Below, one piece after another: positions 45,037 through 54,642 of a DNA stretch of 64,000 bases; the first letter of the stretch is position 1; each line of letters starts with the position of its first letter. The position numbers were made by a program, and so were the translations under genes. This stretch comes from Streptomyces sp. CB02959 (lineage in GTDB: Bacteria; Actinomycetota; Actinomycetes; Streptomycetales; Streptomycetaceae), in contig NZ_NNBP01000024.1 in the NCBI RefSeq assembly GCF_002803155.1, positions 105,789 through 169,788 on the forward strand. The letters run 5' to 3'. Under the pieces are notes generated by a model. That model ran no database searches, had not been told where the DNA came from, and saw nothing but the letters and a program-made list of their open reading frames with translations.

Positions 45037-45214
45037 GTCGCACTGCCAGCAGGTGGTTCGCCATCTGAATTCAGCCCTCGTCGAGACGGGTCAGCCGTGC
45101 GATCCCTGCCCCGCCCTCTGCCCTGAGTGGCTTGGCGGCTTGAAGCGGGCCAGCTGGGTATGGGTGCGCTTGGCCCAGGGCCGCACTGGGACGAAGCGTT
45201 GAGCTTCCCCCGTT

Positions 45215-46060
45215 GTGCGGGGGTTGCTGATCAGTTGGTCAGCGCGAGTTGACGGGCTTCAGGTTCGCTTGCTCGGCCGTCGGTTTCTCGGCGTAGTGCT
45301 TCTGCTCGAACTTGATGGGGCTGAGGAAGCCAAGCCGTTCCCCTGGACACGCCGGGGATTATGGAAGCCATCGATGTACTCGAAGAGCGCCAGGTTCGCC
45401 TCGGACTGGGTGGTGAAGGTGCGGCCGTACACGCATGCGGTCTTGATCAGCATCCACAGGTTCTCCGCCAGGGCGTCTTTGCACGAGTTCCCGACTGGTC
45501 CCGTGGATACCTCAATTCGTCTACATCGCTGGCAAGTTGTGAGCTTGGCCAACGTGTGTTGGAAGCCTGGTCCGCGTGATGGACGAGCGTTCCGGGATCG
45601 ACCTCGCGGCTGGCCAGCGCGTACTCCAGCTTGGTGAGGACCCGGTTGGCGCCGGCGCCGGCGGAGGTCTCCCAGGCCACCAGCCAGCGGAAGAACGCGT
45701 CCCGGATGGCGGAGAGTCAATGGCCCCTCACCGCTGGGGATCATGGTGCTCGGTGGCCCACAACCGGTTCGGTGCGGGCGCGGTGAAGTTGCGGTTGGCC
45801 AGACCCGGAGCAGTGCGGCCCTGAGGCCGCGGCGGGTGAACCCCTTGCGGCGGAGACTGAGGCTCGCGGGCTGGGCCGCTCATCAGCGGCTTGACGCGCT
45901 TGCGATCCACCGCCTGGCTCGCGCGTTTGAGGAGGGTGTGCACGCGCGGCGAGCCGCAGATACCTCTGGATTTGTGGTGGATCTGCCGGACCTGCTCGGT
46001 CAGCTCCGCGTCGCGGCGGCGCCGCTTGCACGGCTCCTTCGCGCTCTGGCGCCACCGAGG
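45215..46060 (-). pseudogene. Degenerate IS3-family transposase (OrfB)
   Basis: Pieces of OrfB are scattered over minus frames: RKRVKPLMSG and ANRNFTAPAPNRLWATEH (start of the catalytic domain) near 45750-45930. Also ALAENLWMLIKTACVYGRTF and SEANLALFEYIDGFHNPRRV near 45350-45480 (catalytic Glu region and C-terminus). Several frameshifts separate them. Inactive. Confidence 0.75.
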
Positions 46061-46200
46061 GGTACATGTGCGTGACTACACGCCTGAGCGTGAACGGCGC
46101 GTTGCGCTCGCGGACTTCCTCAAGCGCTACGGCCACGAGCGGCTGCACGCCACTTTCGGAGGCCGATCGCCGGTCAGCTGGACCCCTGGCAGCGACTACC
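46060..46200 (+). pseudogene. C-terminal IS481-family transposase remnant
   Basis: YTPERERRVALADFLKRYGH then ERLHATFGGRSPVSW matches the last 40 residues of IS481-type integrase-core transposases. The rest of the element is absent, and the frame then runs on as noise. Confidence 0.7.
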
Positions 46201-46970
46201 CCGCGTCTCCTTCTACCAGTCGCAGTGACTGCTCAAGACGCTCCCACGGCACCTCACCGAGGACTTTGTGGAACCAACGTCTGGCGGCGGCATGTACCGA
46301 CATCGGCTACTGAAGTTGTACTTTCAGGCCAATGCGGCGTGATCACGATGTAATGAAACGAAGTTTCGGGCCAGCTTGATCAAGCAAGCGCAAGCAGGAC
46401 TCTCACTCGCTGACGCGAATCCATCGCCAGATTGCGAGATGCATCGGTTGGATTCACCCAAGGCCTTCAACTTCGCAGAGTAGTACAAGCAGGCAGTTCG
46501 CGAATGGGAGCATTTCCCTCCGGTTTCGCGAGTTTCTGCCCGCCGAGAGACGTCTCCGACACGCATGATTTCCGGACACCTCGGATTAGTCTGTTCTCTT
46601 CTTATCTTCTAGACGCGCCTTGTGAGGGCATGGAAGTATTCACGGTGCATTGCAAAGCCCTTCCAAATTGGAGGGCTGCAGGGGGTAAACGGGGGAGAGC
46701 TGCATGCGTTACGGGGATTCGATCTGTTGCCTTGCGCAAATCCCCTAGCAGGTTAATGGTGGAGTGATGCGCGGTGGCTTCTAGCCGCACTCTCGCCTTT
46801 CCTATCCGGCTAATTTTTCATGCGCCGGGATCGTGATGGACGAAAGCATCCTGCTCATGTGCTGTGCTTGCATCCTCAGATTCGTTTACCCGTCATGCCG
46901 CCATTCGCGCCCGCGATTGGCGTACCACCTGCCAGTTGTCGAAGCAGGTATTTAAAGGAAAGGGAAGAGT
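46201..46970. other. Intergenic region, AT-richer, no gene seen
   Basis: About 770 bases without a protein-like frame. Base composition (46320-46620) is less GC-rich than the window average, in line with foreign or regulatory DNA ahead of the HTTM cassette. A GGAAAGGGAAG site precedes ATG 46971. Confidence 0.4.
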
Positions 46971-47330
46971 ATGAAGAAGATAGCCGCTGGGGTCGCTGTG
47001 GCCCTTGCGAGTGCTGCCTTGGTCGTGACGACGCAGGGTTCGGCGCAGGCTGCCGAGGCGAAGGCGCCGGCCGTTTCTTCGGCCGCCGCGACGACGCAGG
47101 GGCCGGACAACGCGCCGCAGGTCATCGGTGGCCTTGGAAAGCTGGCGGGCAAGGTCGGAAATGCATTGACCGGCGCGGCGCAGAAGGCGTACGTGCACGG
47201 AAAGGCTGCGGCTCAGCTGGCCGGGAACGCGGCCGGGGAACTGGCTAGCAACGTCACTGACGCCTTCGGCGTCGCTCCGGCTTCGTCCGTTCCGAACGGT
47301 TCCTCCGTCGAGATGGTCTTCGACAAGTGA
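46971..47330 (+). CDS. Small secreted protein, first gene of the HTTM cassette
   Basis: 119 residues. Signal peptide KKIAAGVAVALASAALVVTT with likely cleavage after QGSAQA. The mature part is Ala/Gly/Lys-rich and helical (GGLGKLAGKVGNALTGAAQK, then GKAAAQLAGNAAGELASNVT) without cysteines. Its stop overlaps the next start (GTGA), so it is coupled to the DUF5819 gene. It is a candidate substrate or product of the cassette; that is inference. Confidence 0.8.
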   Translation: MKKIAAGVAVALASAALVVTTQGSAQAAEAKAPAVSSAAATTQGPDNAPQVIGGLGKLAGKVGNALTGAAQKAYVHGKAAAQLAGNAAGELASNVTDAFGVAPASSVPNGSSVEMVFDK

Positions 47331-47962
47331 AGGAACACACTATAACCAGGAGGGTGGCGCTGCTCGTCGGCGCTGCCCTCCTGGGCCTTCATTTCTGCGC
47401 AGCCAGCATCTCGCAGATGCCGCTGACCCCGATCAAACTCCGTGTCATGGGCTCCGTGAACGACTACTTGGAGCCATATCAGGCGCAGAACTGGAAGCTC
47501 TTCGCCCCGAACCCGCTATCCGAGAACCGAGGTATCTTCGCCCGAGGTAGATGTGCGAATGGCGAGGTCACCGGCTTCTACGATGTGACGAGCAGATATA
47601 TCGACGCGGCCCAGAGCAGCAGGTTCTTCCCATCCCGCATGTCACGACTTGTGACGGGCAACGTTCTACAGCTAAGTGGTGGCGATCCGGTGCTTGATGA
47701 GCTCAGAGAGCAGCAGAAGGCATTGCATAAGCGGCCACTACCGGAAACTCCGCTTGAGAAGAAGAATCGCAGGGAAGCCGTCGCTTTCCTCTCCAGGTAC
47801 TCGCTCACTCAAATGCCCAAGGTGTGTGGCGGGAGCCCGGACAAAGTGCAGGTTCGTGTCTACGTAGAGAAGTTGCCGCCGTGGTCCAAACGGAACGATC
47901 CGAAGGCTCGCGGTAAAACGGACCTACAGGATATGGACTGGGTGAAAGTGGGGTCGCAGTGA
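47327..47962 (+). CDS. DUF5819-family membrane-anchored protein
   Basis: 211 residues from GTG 47327. N-terminal span VALLVGAALLGLHFCAASIS, then the diagnostic motif LTPIKLRVMGSVNDYLEPYQ and AQNWKLFAPNPLSENRGIFA. The rest is a soluble extracytoplasmic domain. DUF5819 proteins are regularly encoded beside HTTM proteins; biochemical role unknown. It overlaps both neighbours by 4 bases. Confidence 0.88.
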   Translation: MKEHTITRRVALLVGAALLGLHFCAASISQMPLTPIKLRVMGSVNDYLEPYQAQNWKLFAPNPLSENRGIFARGRCANGEVTGFYDVTSRYIDAAQSSRFFPSRMSRLVTGNVLQLSGGDPVLDELREQQKALHKRPLPETPLEKKNRREAVAFLSRYSLTQMPKVCGGSPDKVQVRVYVEKLPPWSKRNDPKARGKTDLQDMDWVKVGSQ

Positions 47963-48990
47963 AAAAGATAACCCGCTTCTTGGATATGGTCGGCACCCAG
48001 CATTTCAGTGTCCTCGGCGTCAGTGGAACACGAGCCTTGCTCGGCTTCGTTGGATTTATGTACTACGCGAGCCAGTACGGCGACCGTTCCTACCTTTTCG
48101 GTCCCGATGGTGTTCTTCCATGGCGAACTTTCATCTCCCAACTGCACGACAACGGGACCTTCAGCCTCTACGCCTTCAGTAATTCCGAAGCATGGTTCCA
48201 GGCCATCTTTCATCTGGGAATGCTGACCGCTTTGGCAGTGACCTGCGGTGTCGGTGGAAGGCTGGTGCTGGCCCTCCACTGGGTGTTCCTGTGGTCGATC
48301 TACCAGCGTCAGCCGATCCTTCTGGACGGTGGTGACAACCTAGCCTACGTAGTGATTCCCATGCTGCTGCTCACTCGCTGCTACGGGCGTCTTTCATTTT
48401 CCACGGGAATTGCACACAAAGTTTCGCGGCGTGTGCCCAGCATCGTGAAATCGCTTTCGCATCCCCTGCACAACCTCGGCATGCTAGCCATCGCCATCCA
48501 GATCTGTTTGGTATACATGGTGAGTGGCTTGTACAAGGTGCAAGGCAAAGTGTGGCAGGAAGGAACGGCCCTCTTCTACGTCCTTCGACTGTCCGAATTC
48601 AAACTGCCTGGAGTCTCCGAACTCATCTACCAGAATGAATTTCTGGTATTTCTGGGAACGTACTCCACAACGATCTTTCTGGTGTACTTCCCGCTGGGCA
48701 TTCTTGTTCCACGACTGCGCCCGTGGGCTGCGATCGCCTCCATCAGCTTCCACCTGGCCATTGGCATCTTCATGGGGCTCACGAGCTTCGCACTAACCAT
48801 GATGGCGTGCGATCTCATCTTCCTGAGCGGGGCGCTCGAAACATTAGCTCAACGGGGCAGCCCGTTTATCCGCCGTCTGCGATCTGCGGGCTCCCTCAAG
48901 CGGCAATCCGACGCCGCACCTGTCGCAACGCCGCCGGTCAGTACGGCGCCAACTCAGCCCCGCCCTGCGGCTGTCTCCTCCGATGGGTGA
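47959..48990 (+). CDS. HTTM-domain membrane protein (vitamin K-dependent carboxylase-like)
   Basis: 343 residues from GTG 47959. Multiple spans: RALLGFVGFMYYASQYGDRS at TM1, FHLGMLTALAVTCGVGGRLV, LALHWVFLWSIYQRQPILLD, IQICLVYMVSGLYKVQGKVW, STTIFLVYFPLGILVPRLRP, and a Pro/Ser-rich cytoplasmic tail. The HTTM fold is the membrane domain shared with gamma-glutamyl carboxylase. Bacterial members are mostly uncharacterised. Third gene of an overlapping operon with a DCC-type gene downstream. Confidence 0.88.
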   Translation: MKKITRFLDMVGTQHFSVLGVSGTRALLGFVGFMYYASQYGDRSYLFGPDGVLPWRTFISQLHDNGTFSLYAFSNSEAWFQAIFHLGMLTALAVTCGVGGRLVLALHWVFLWSIYQRQPILLDGGDNLAYVVIPMLLLTRCYGRLSFSTGIAHKVSRRVPSIVKSLSHPLHNLGMLAIAIQICLVYMVSGLYKVQGKVWQEGTALFYVLRLSEFKLPGVSELIYQNEFLVFLGTYSTTIFLVYFPLGILVPRLRPWAAIASISFHLAIGIFMGLTSFALTMMACDLIFLSGALETLAQRGSPFIRRLRSAGSLKRQSDAAPVATPPVSTAPTQPRPAAVSSDG

Positions 48991-49074
48991 GCCGACAGCT
49001 ATTCCGATCGGACCGCGGACGATTGCTTCTCCGCGGCCATGTATGCCGATCGGACAGACCGCAAGGAAGGTCCC

Positions 49075-49473
49075 GTGACTTCACCGATCATCCGCTCCGA
49101 ACCGCTGCTCGTCTTCGATGGAGACTGCGGGTTTTGTCAGAACGTCATCAACCGCATTTCTTCCCCGGGGCGCCCATCAATGGAAGCGGTGCCCTGGCAG
49201 TCTCTTCCATCAGAGACCACACGGCACCACACCGAGCGGCTCGACCGTGAGGTCCTCCTACTGCGTGACGGCCACGTCCTGGCCGGTGGCGCTGACGCTC
49301 TGGCCGTCTACCTGCGTCACTCCCCGCGCCGCCGGTACCGGATAGCCGGCGCGGTGATCACCTTCCCTGGAGTGATCCGGTGTGCTCATGCTGTCTACCG
49401 ATGGGTGGCTCGAAATCGCCACCGAATGCCCGGCGGAACGCATGCATGCCGCCTGTCACCACCACAGCCATGA
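49075..49473 (+). CDS. DCC-family thiol-disulfide oxidoreductase (DUF393)
   Basis: 132 residues from GTG 49075 (GGAAGG site). LLVFDGDCGFCQNVINRI near residues 10-27 carries the Cys-Gly-Phe-Cys active site in the 'DGDCGFC' context, followed by VPWQSL and EVLLLRDGHVLAGGADALAV typical of the family. Often next to HTTM genes, where it probably supplies or recycles redox equivalents. It completes the cassette. Confidence 0.9.
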   Translation: MTSPIIRSEPLLVFDGDCGFCQNVINRISSPGRPSMEAVPWQSLPSETTRHHTERLDREVLLLRDGHVLAGGADALAVYLRHSPRRRYRIAGAVITFPGVIRCAHAVYRWVARNRHRMPGGTHACRLSPPQP

Positions 49474-49520
49474 GATGGCTGCTATCACCTCTCGACAGAT
49501 GAGAACAGACAGGAGCAAGG

Positions 49521-50351
49521 ATGTCGGTGCCCACCTGTGTTCTGGGCGGCAGAGGGGTCCAGAACCACGTATCGCGTGGACACTCCCTCAACCACTTCGT
49601 CGAATTGGGATCGCTCTCCAAAGTGGTCACCGGCACGATCCTGACTCAGCTCGCAACCGTGGGAGTACTCAATCTCGATGACCCCCTCGAAGCCCGCCTC
49701 GCCGACGTCCCAGAGAACACGGGGGTTACTCTGCGGAACCTTGCTGAACATACCTCTGGGCTGCCTCGCCTGCCTCCTCACGCCCATGGCTCCACTGCCG
49801 ATCCCTACGTTTCCTTCACTGAGACAGCTTTGCGTGAAGTGCTGAGGAACTGGCACGCGACAGCAACCGGTCCCGTGGGCAAGGAGGAGTACTCCAACCT
49901 CGGATATGCCGTCCTCGGTCATGTGCTCACCACAGCAACTGGCCGCCCCTTTCAGCAGCTGACGGACGATTACGTGCTCGCCCCACTGGGCCTACCACCA
50001 GGTGCTGTGACTGCTTTGCCACCACCTGAACGACGACTCGTAGCCCACGGCTTCCTCGGCCAGCCCCGTCCCCACTGGACGCTGACGGGACCAATCCTGC
50101 CAGCCGGCGGATTATGGGCTACCCCAGGCACTGCAGCCCGCCTGGTGGTCGGTCTCGCGGTGGACCGTGTGCTCGGTGAACCTGCTCCCACATGGGTCCG
50201 CAGCGGATCAGCTCTCTGGCACAACGGCGCAACACGAACTGCATCCGCGTTCGCCGCCGCCCACGAAGACGGCCGCTGGATCTTCCTGCACCGTCTCCAC
50301 AGAAACCACCGCCGCACCACTCGCCTCGCTCTGCAGAAGCTCAAGACGTGA
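49521..50351 (+). CDS. Serine beta-lactamase-fold hydrolase, probably shortened at the N-terminus
   Basis: 276 residues. The nucleophile motif is VELGSLSKVVTG (Ser 31-x-x-Lys 34), the second motif EEYSNLGYAVLGHVL (Tyr-x-Asn) lies near 124, and the third region is at SGSALWHNGATRT near 237, where HNG stands for the usual KTG or HTG. It resembles class C beta-lactamase/esterase proteins, which are usually 350+ residues with a signal peptide; here residues before the nucleophile are few, so the N-terminus may be missing. It lies 48 bases after the DCC gene. Confidence 0.8.
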   Translation: MSVPTCVLGGRGVQNHVSRGHSLNHFVELGSLSKVVTGTILTQLATVGVLNLDDPLEARLADVPENTGVTLRNLAEHTSGLPRLPPHAHGSTADPYVSFTETALREVLRNWHATATGPVGKEEYSNLGYAVLGHVLTTATGRPFQQLTDDYVLAPLGLPPGAVTALPPPERRLVAHGFLGQPRPHWTLTGPILPAGGLWATPGTAARLVVGLAVDRVLGEPAPTWVRSGSALWHNGATRTASAFAAAHEDGRWIFLHRLHRNHRRTTRLALQKLKT

Positions 50352-50564
50352 AGGATGGCCCGCTCGGCGACGACCAGCTCAAAGTCTCGTAGCTCGTAAA
50401 AGGGTTGCTATGCCCGACGGCGAACCCATCTGCTGCTGATCAGTCCGAACTCGGTGCCCGTACGGCCACCGACTCACTCACAGAGTGCCAGGTTCTCCCA
50501 TGTCTTGGACAGACCATGGCGCCGATTCACAAAGGAATGAGTCATCAAAAACAAAAAGAAGTGT

Positions 50565-50903
50565 GTGACTGTGGGGATTGCCACGGTTGGTGCCGCATTC
50601 GTCGTAGCCACTCAGGGCATCGCGCAGGCGGCGCCCACTCTGCAGGTTACTGCGTTGAAGGTGCCTAGGCAGATCGCGATCGCCGCCGGCGGAGAAGTTG
50701 CCTCTCGCGCACTCCGGACGGACTGGAATCCTCCAGCCGGCTACGTCCTTGAGCGGGCGTTCATGGGTGACGACGCCAGCTGCAGAAGGGAGGGGGACCG
50801 AGGCGTAACTGAAGGTACGTGGCGTCAGTATGTCTGCCACGGGAAGATGGTGAAGGTTGCCGATGCTTGGGTTCTCCACCAGTACCTGTACGTCAAAAAG
50901 TAG
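50565..50903 (+). CDS. Small secreted protein with two cysteines
   Basis: 112 residues from GTG 50565; an upstream in-frame stretch (IKNKKKC) would give a better signal peptide but has only an ATC start at 50544. Signal segment VGIATVGAAFVVATQGIAQA is strikingly like that of the 46971 protein. The mature part is RTDWNPPAGYVLERAFMGDD, ASCRREGDRGVTEGTWRQYV and a C-terminal ADAWVLHQYLYVKK; two Cys can form a disulfide. Extracellular; function unknown. Confidence 0.65.
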   Translation: MTVGIATVGAAFVVATQGIAQAAPTLQVTALKVPRQIAIAAGGEVASRALRTDWNPPAGYVLERAFMGDDASCRREGDRGVTEGTWRQYVCHGKMVKVADAWVLHQYLYVKK

Positions 50904-51077
50904 GTAGCGACGGGTTCTGCTTACAGTCTCGGAAATCTGATGGCGCGCAGCCTGGAGCAAGGCCACAGCCGCACACGGACCACGCCAGCCACGAGCTGAC
51001 CGGCCAGGTGCGCGTGCGGCATCAGCGACGGGCAGCACGCCCACGACGGTGAGCGACCTCGCCAGCCGGCTCCTGGC

Positions 51078-51315
51078 TCACTTGTCAGCAGGATGGGCGT
51101 CGGCCAACGCCGCTCGCAGCGTTCCCTCCACCTCCCGCTGCACCGCATCGCTCGGCGGCCTGCCCCGCCGGCTCGACGAGCCGGCGGGCCTGTCCCACCA
51201 GGGCGGCGACCACCTCGCGCTGCTGGGCCGACAGCTCCCGGAGCCGCTGCCGGTCCAGCTCCTTGTGCGCCTGGTGCAGGGCTACGCCGGGTCGGAGGAG
51301 ACGCGGTCTGGCCAT
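51078..51315 (-). pseudogene. Small helical protein, probable frameshift
   Basis: From ATG 51315 the frame reads RPGVALHQAHKELDRQRLRE then LSAQQREVVAALVGQARRLV, after which it becomes low-complexity. The next frame continues DAVQREVEGTLRAALADAHP and stops at 51078. One extra base near 51150 explains the break. Alternatively the plus-strand gene at 51314 is the real one and this is a relic. Confidence 0.4.
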
Positions 51316-51529
51316 GAACCGCCGAACCCGTATATGCATTGCCCTGGCCTCGACGTTCCCCACTCTCCTCACCCTTCCGGTCATCTGTCTCCTGGCTGCG
51401 GTCGGCGCGGTGCCGTGGGACCTTCTCGTTGCCCTGCCGGTTGCACTCGTCGTGCATGCCGCCATCACTTTCTTCCGCCTGAATCCGACGCTGTCGGAGG
51501 CCGGTTCGGGCCGCCCGAACACCATGTGA
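51314..51529 (+). CDS. Small two-span membrane protein
   Basis: 71 residues from ATG 51314. Spans ICIALASTFPTLLTLPVICL and WDLLVALPVALVVHAAITFF; polar end. It overlaps head-on with the start of the minus-strand relic. No family recognised. Confidence 0.45.
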   Translation: MNRRTRICIALASTFPTLLTLPVICLLAAVGAVPWDLLVALPVALVVHAAITFFRLNPTLSEAGSGRPNTM

Positions 51530-51541
51530 AGGCACAGGGGG

Positions 51542-52156
51542 TCACAGCGACTGCGGTATCAAGGTGAGGTGGACGGTCGCTTCGTAGCGGATGGCGAGCT
51601 TGTCATATCTGGTGGCCACGGCCTGGGCTTGCTTGAGCAGCCCGATCCGGCATTCGATCTTGTGTCTGCGCTTGTAGTGGTCGCGGTCGAAGCCGGGCGG
51701 CCTGCTGCCCGCTGAGCCCCGGCGGAGCCGGTGTCCGGCCTGGTCGCGCTTCTCCGGGATCGTGTGCGGGATCCGCCGGCGGCGGAGGTAGCCGCGGCTC
51801 ATGCGTGACGAGTAAGCCTGGTCGGCGCTCACATGCGTCGGCCGGGTGCGCGGGCGTCCACCGCCGGTCCGGGCAATGCGGATCTGTCCCATAAGCGTGG
51901 TGAACTGCGGCGCATCTCCGCGCTGTCCTCCGGTGACCGTGACGGCTAGGACGTGCCCGGAGGTGTCCGCCGCCAGGTGATGCTTGGTGGTCAGGCCGCC
52001 GCGCGAGCGGCCGAGCGCGTGGTCGTCCAGCTCGGCCGCCAGCCCGTCAGTTCGTGTCTGGCCCGGATCAAGAGCCCCTTTTTGTGGGCTCCGGCGGCAT
52101 GCTGGTGTGCCCGGCACACGGGCGTCCAGCATGACGGTCCGGGGCCGGTTGAACAA
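51542..52156 (-). pseudogene. IS5-family transposase, 5'-truncated
   Basis: About 160 residues of the C-terminal part: DDHALGRSRGGLTTKHHLAA, GHVLAVTVTGGQRGDAPQFT, HVSADQAYSSR (second catalytic Asp), YKRRHKIECRIGLLKQAQAV (Glu region) and ATRYDKLAIRYEATVHLTLI. The N-terminal region with its first motif is missing, and the upstream sequence is unrelated. Related scraps lie at 3736-3800 and 56900-56990. Confidence 0.8.
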
Positions 52157-52190
52157 ACCGGCCCCGGACCGTTCCGTCTGGGGTGGCCGG

Positions 52191-52397
52191 TCAGCTGCCG
52201 GCCTGCGGGCCGAGGATGCCGCTGTCCCGGAAGCGGACCAAGTCGTCGTCCAGGCCGGCGGCGAAGCGCATCGGCGTCAGGTCGACGTCGGCGTCGACCG
52301 CGCGCACGTGAAGTTGGGGCTCCCGGGCCGTGTCCGCGGCGGTGGCGGCGTGCTGTTGAGGGCCGTGGCCGAGGGGCCGGCAACGTGCGGTGCTCAT
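52191..52397 (-). CDS. Small hypothetical protein
   Basis: 68 residues from ATG 52397. The C-terminal half (LHVRAVDADVDLTPMRFAAG, then LDDDLVRFRDSGILGPQAGS) is protein-like. No domain. It abuts the cut edge of the IS5 fragment. Confidence 0.4.
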   Translation of the reverse strand: MSTARCRPLGHGPQQHAATAADTAREPQLHVRAVDADVDLTPMRFAAGLDDDLVRFRDSGILGPQAGS

Positions 52398-52700
52398 GAG
52401 CGTGATCGTACGACCGTCCCCGACGCCCCACCCCACCGCCGTGAAAACCCCGGCTTCGAGGCACTTGCGCGGCTAACCCCGCTCTGCTCGAAGGTGCTGC
52501 CACCAGCCGCCGCTAGCACCCTCGCCTGAGCCGGTCCACTCCTCGCGAATAAAGCCAGCCCGAGCCCGCCCGCGTCAAGCAAGCTGACGCCGCTCGACTT
52601 GCGCAACGGTCGCCGTCGTTCTCGGCATCCCGACTACCCGTCCCCAGCCCGACCGACCGATCAACTTCCCGTAATCGTCAGCGTGATCAACAATCCGAGA

Positions 52701-53075
52701 TCACGCCTGTGAGAGGACCTCCGCTCGCAGACGCTCGTAGTCGGCACCAGCGGACGGCTCGCCGTCGAAGTAGTCTTCCCAGTAGCCTGAGCGCTGCCAT
52801 TCCTTTGGCGCCAGCGTCACCTGGCCGTCCTCCAGCCCTGCAACCCAACAGTCCGGCAGCTGGCCGCTGACGACCGTGAACATGGCGGCATCCCACAGCC
52901 CAGGAGAGTCTCGCTCCACCAAGACGTCGGGGCGCTCGGGGATCCGGATCAGCACCCGGCTTGCGGTCGTGATGACCTCCAGGACCGGATACTCCACGCC
53001 GACCCGGATCCCTGGGTGATCATTCACCACCTCTCCGCTCGTCGGGCTGATGATCTGGATACATCGGACGATCAT
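52701..53075 (-). CDS. Hypothetical protein, immunity-protein-like
   Basis: 124 residues with a plain start at 53075. Strand-rich and acidic: VGVEYPVLEVITTASRVLIR, then FTVVSGQLPDCWVAGLEDGQ and WQRSGYWEDYFDGEPSAGAD. Size and composition recall small immunity proteins of polymorphic toxin systems, but no toxin gene is adjacent. Function unknown. Confidence 0.65.
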   Translation of the reverse strand: MIVRCIQIISPTSGEVVNDHPGIRVGVEYPVLEVITTASRVLIRIPERPDVLVERDSPGLWDAAMFTVVSGQLPDCWVAGLEDGQVTLAPKEWQRSGYWEDYFDGEPSAGADYERLRAEVLSQA

Positions 53076-54139
53076 GCGGGCACCCTACGTGGGCTCAAGC
53101 GGGCTCCGCCCTTCGGCTCGACTCAGTGCAGCGAACCACGGTGCGGTACGGCGGCCTGTTCCTGGAGAGCCTGCTCGCGGAACGTGGCCGGTGGCCGAGT
53201 ACCTGGCCGTGGCCGCGTCCCGGCCGCCGGCAGGAGACCGGTCAAGTCACGCCGCGGCGACGCAGCACTCCTCGGATTCGCCGTCGAAGTGGCCCCGAAG
53301 AATCCGGGCACCACAACAATGCCCGCCCGTCAGTCTGACAGCGGACCACCCGCTCCTGCGCCGGCGCCGCTCGGGCCCGTCACCGCGCGGCATGCTGTGC
53401 AACCCTCTACCGTCGAACCACGCCCGGCCTGAACTGGACGGACGGGAACAGGCTGCGGCGCACTGCCCTCGCACGTCGGTGTGCCCCAGCCACCCGTCAC
53501 CAGCCCCCTCGCGCGCCGGAGTCGAGTGACGCTCGGAGGGGGGCTTGTTGGTGTGTGGGGTGCTGGCTGGCCTGGGGTGTTGCTGGTTTGCTGAGAGGCA
53601 GAATTGGCGGCTCGGGCGGGTGGGTCGGGGTATGTGAGCTGGGGTTATGTGTTCCGTGCTGAGAGCAGCAGGGTTCGTTGTAGGTAGTTCTAGTGTGTAA
53701 TGGCCCGGTTGCTGTTTGCGCTGGTCAGGGCTGCTTGTTGTCTGATGGGTGGGTTTAGCGGTCTCGGGTGCGGGGGCGGTGTTGGGTTTCGGCGGCGCTG
53801 GCCTGCCTCGCGCTGCGCTGCGTCCTGCCCGCCCCACGGCCGGTCAACCGTCCTTCACGCTGTCCTGTTCGCTGACCAGGCGCTGTTCGACCTGCTGACG
53901 CTGGTGTGGCGCATCGGTGTCGACGACGACGCCGGCGGTCTGCCGGCCGTCCTGGACCACCTGCGCGGACTCGTCGCGCTCTCACCCGCCCTGCCGGCTC
54001 GCCGCCCGCGCCCGGCCCGGACGCCGCCGCGCCCGCGCCCGAGGTCGACGATGGCGACGACGACTCGGCCGCTGGTTGGGAACTCGACCCGGTTGGGGGC
54101 TTGTTGGGCTCGGACCGCCCGGTGCGCGCGCTGGGGTGT
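53076..54139. other. Degenerate stretch without an intact gene
   Basis: No convincing gene. 53520-53700 is G/T-rich on the plus strand with little coding bias. From 53880 a plus frame with LFDLLTLVWRIGVDDDAGGL and LPAVLDHLRGLVALSPA looks like decayed coding sequence leading into the phosphatase remnant. Confidence 0.4.
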
Positions 54140-54403
54140 CTGTCGGAGTACGCCGCCTGGGGCTGGCACAGGCCGGCGCCGCCACTTGCCGCCAGGTCGA
54201 GATCCCCGAGGAGATCCGCCTGGTGCTGCTCGTCTCGGACGGGGTCTCCGAACAGGTGGACCAGGAGATGGCGGAGGAACTGTGCCGCGCACCAGGATGA
54301 TCCGCGGGCGCTGGCGGACGCATTGGTCGTCGCTGCCGACGAGGACACGGACGGCTACCGCGACGACGCAACCGTCCTCGTACTCCTACGCCGCACCAGC
54401 TGA
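54140..54403 (+). pseudogene. C-terminal PP2C-type phosphatase remnant, frameshifted
   Basis: One frame gives PEEIRLVLLVSDGVSEQVDQ and EMAEELC, the metal-binding Asp-Gly segment of PP2C phosphatases. After a shift near 54288 the next frame gives DDPRALADALVVAADEDTDG then YRDDATVLVLL, the final metal-binding Asp motif. The N-terminal half is lost. Confidence 0.75.
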
Positions 54404-54642
54404 CGCTCCGGCACGCCCAGCCCAACCGGCCGCCGCGCGACACCGCGCCGCGTTCGCCCCGGGCAAGACGAGTGCGGCGGGAGCTGGTCTCGCCGCGCGC
54501 CCTCCGATTGGCCATACGAAGGACTGACGCGGGATGCGCGGCGTGCGTGGTTGAGGGGTTCTCGGCATGAAAGTGCCGGGAACCCCTCACGTTGCGAGGA
54601 CGGTGGGGGACACTAGGGGCGCTACTCAGTTGGGAGAGCCGG

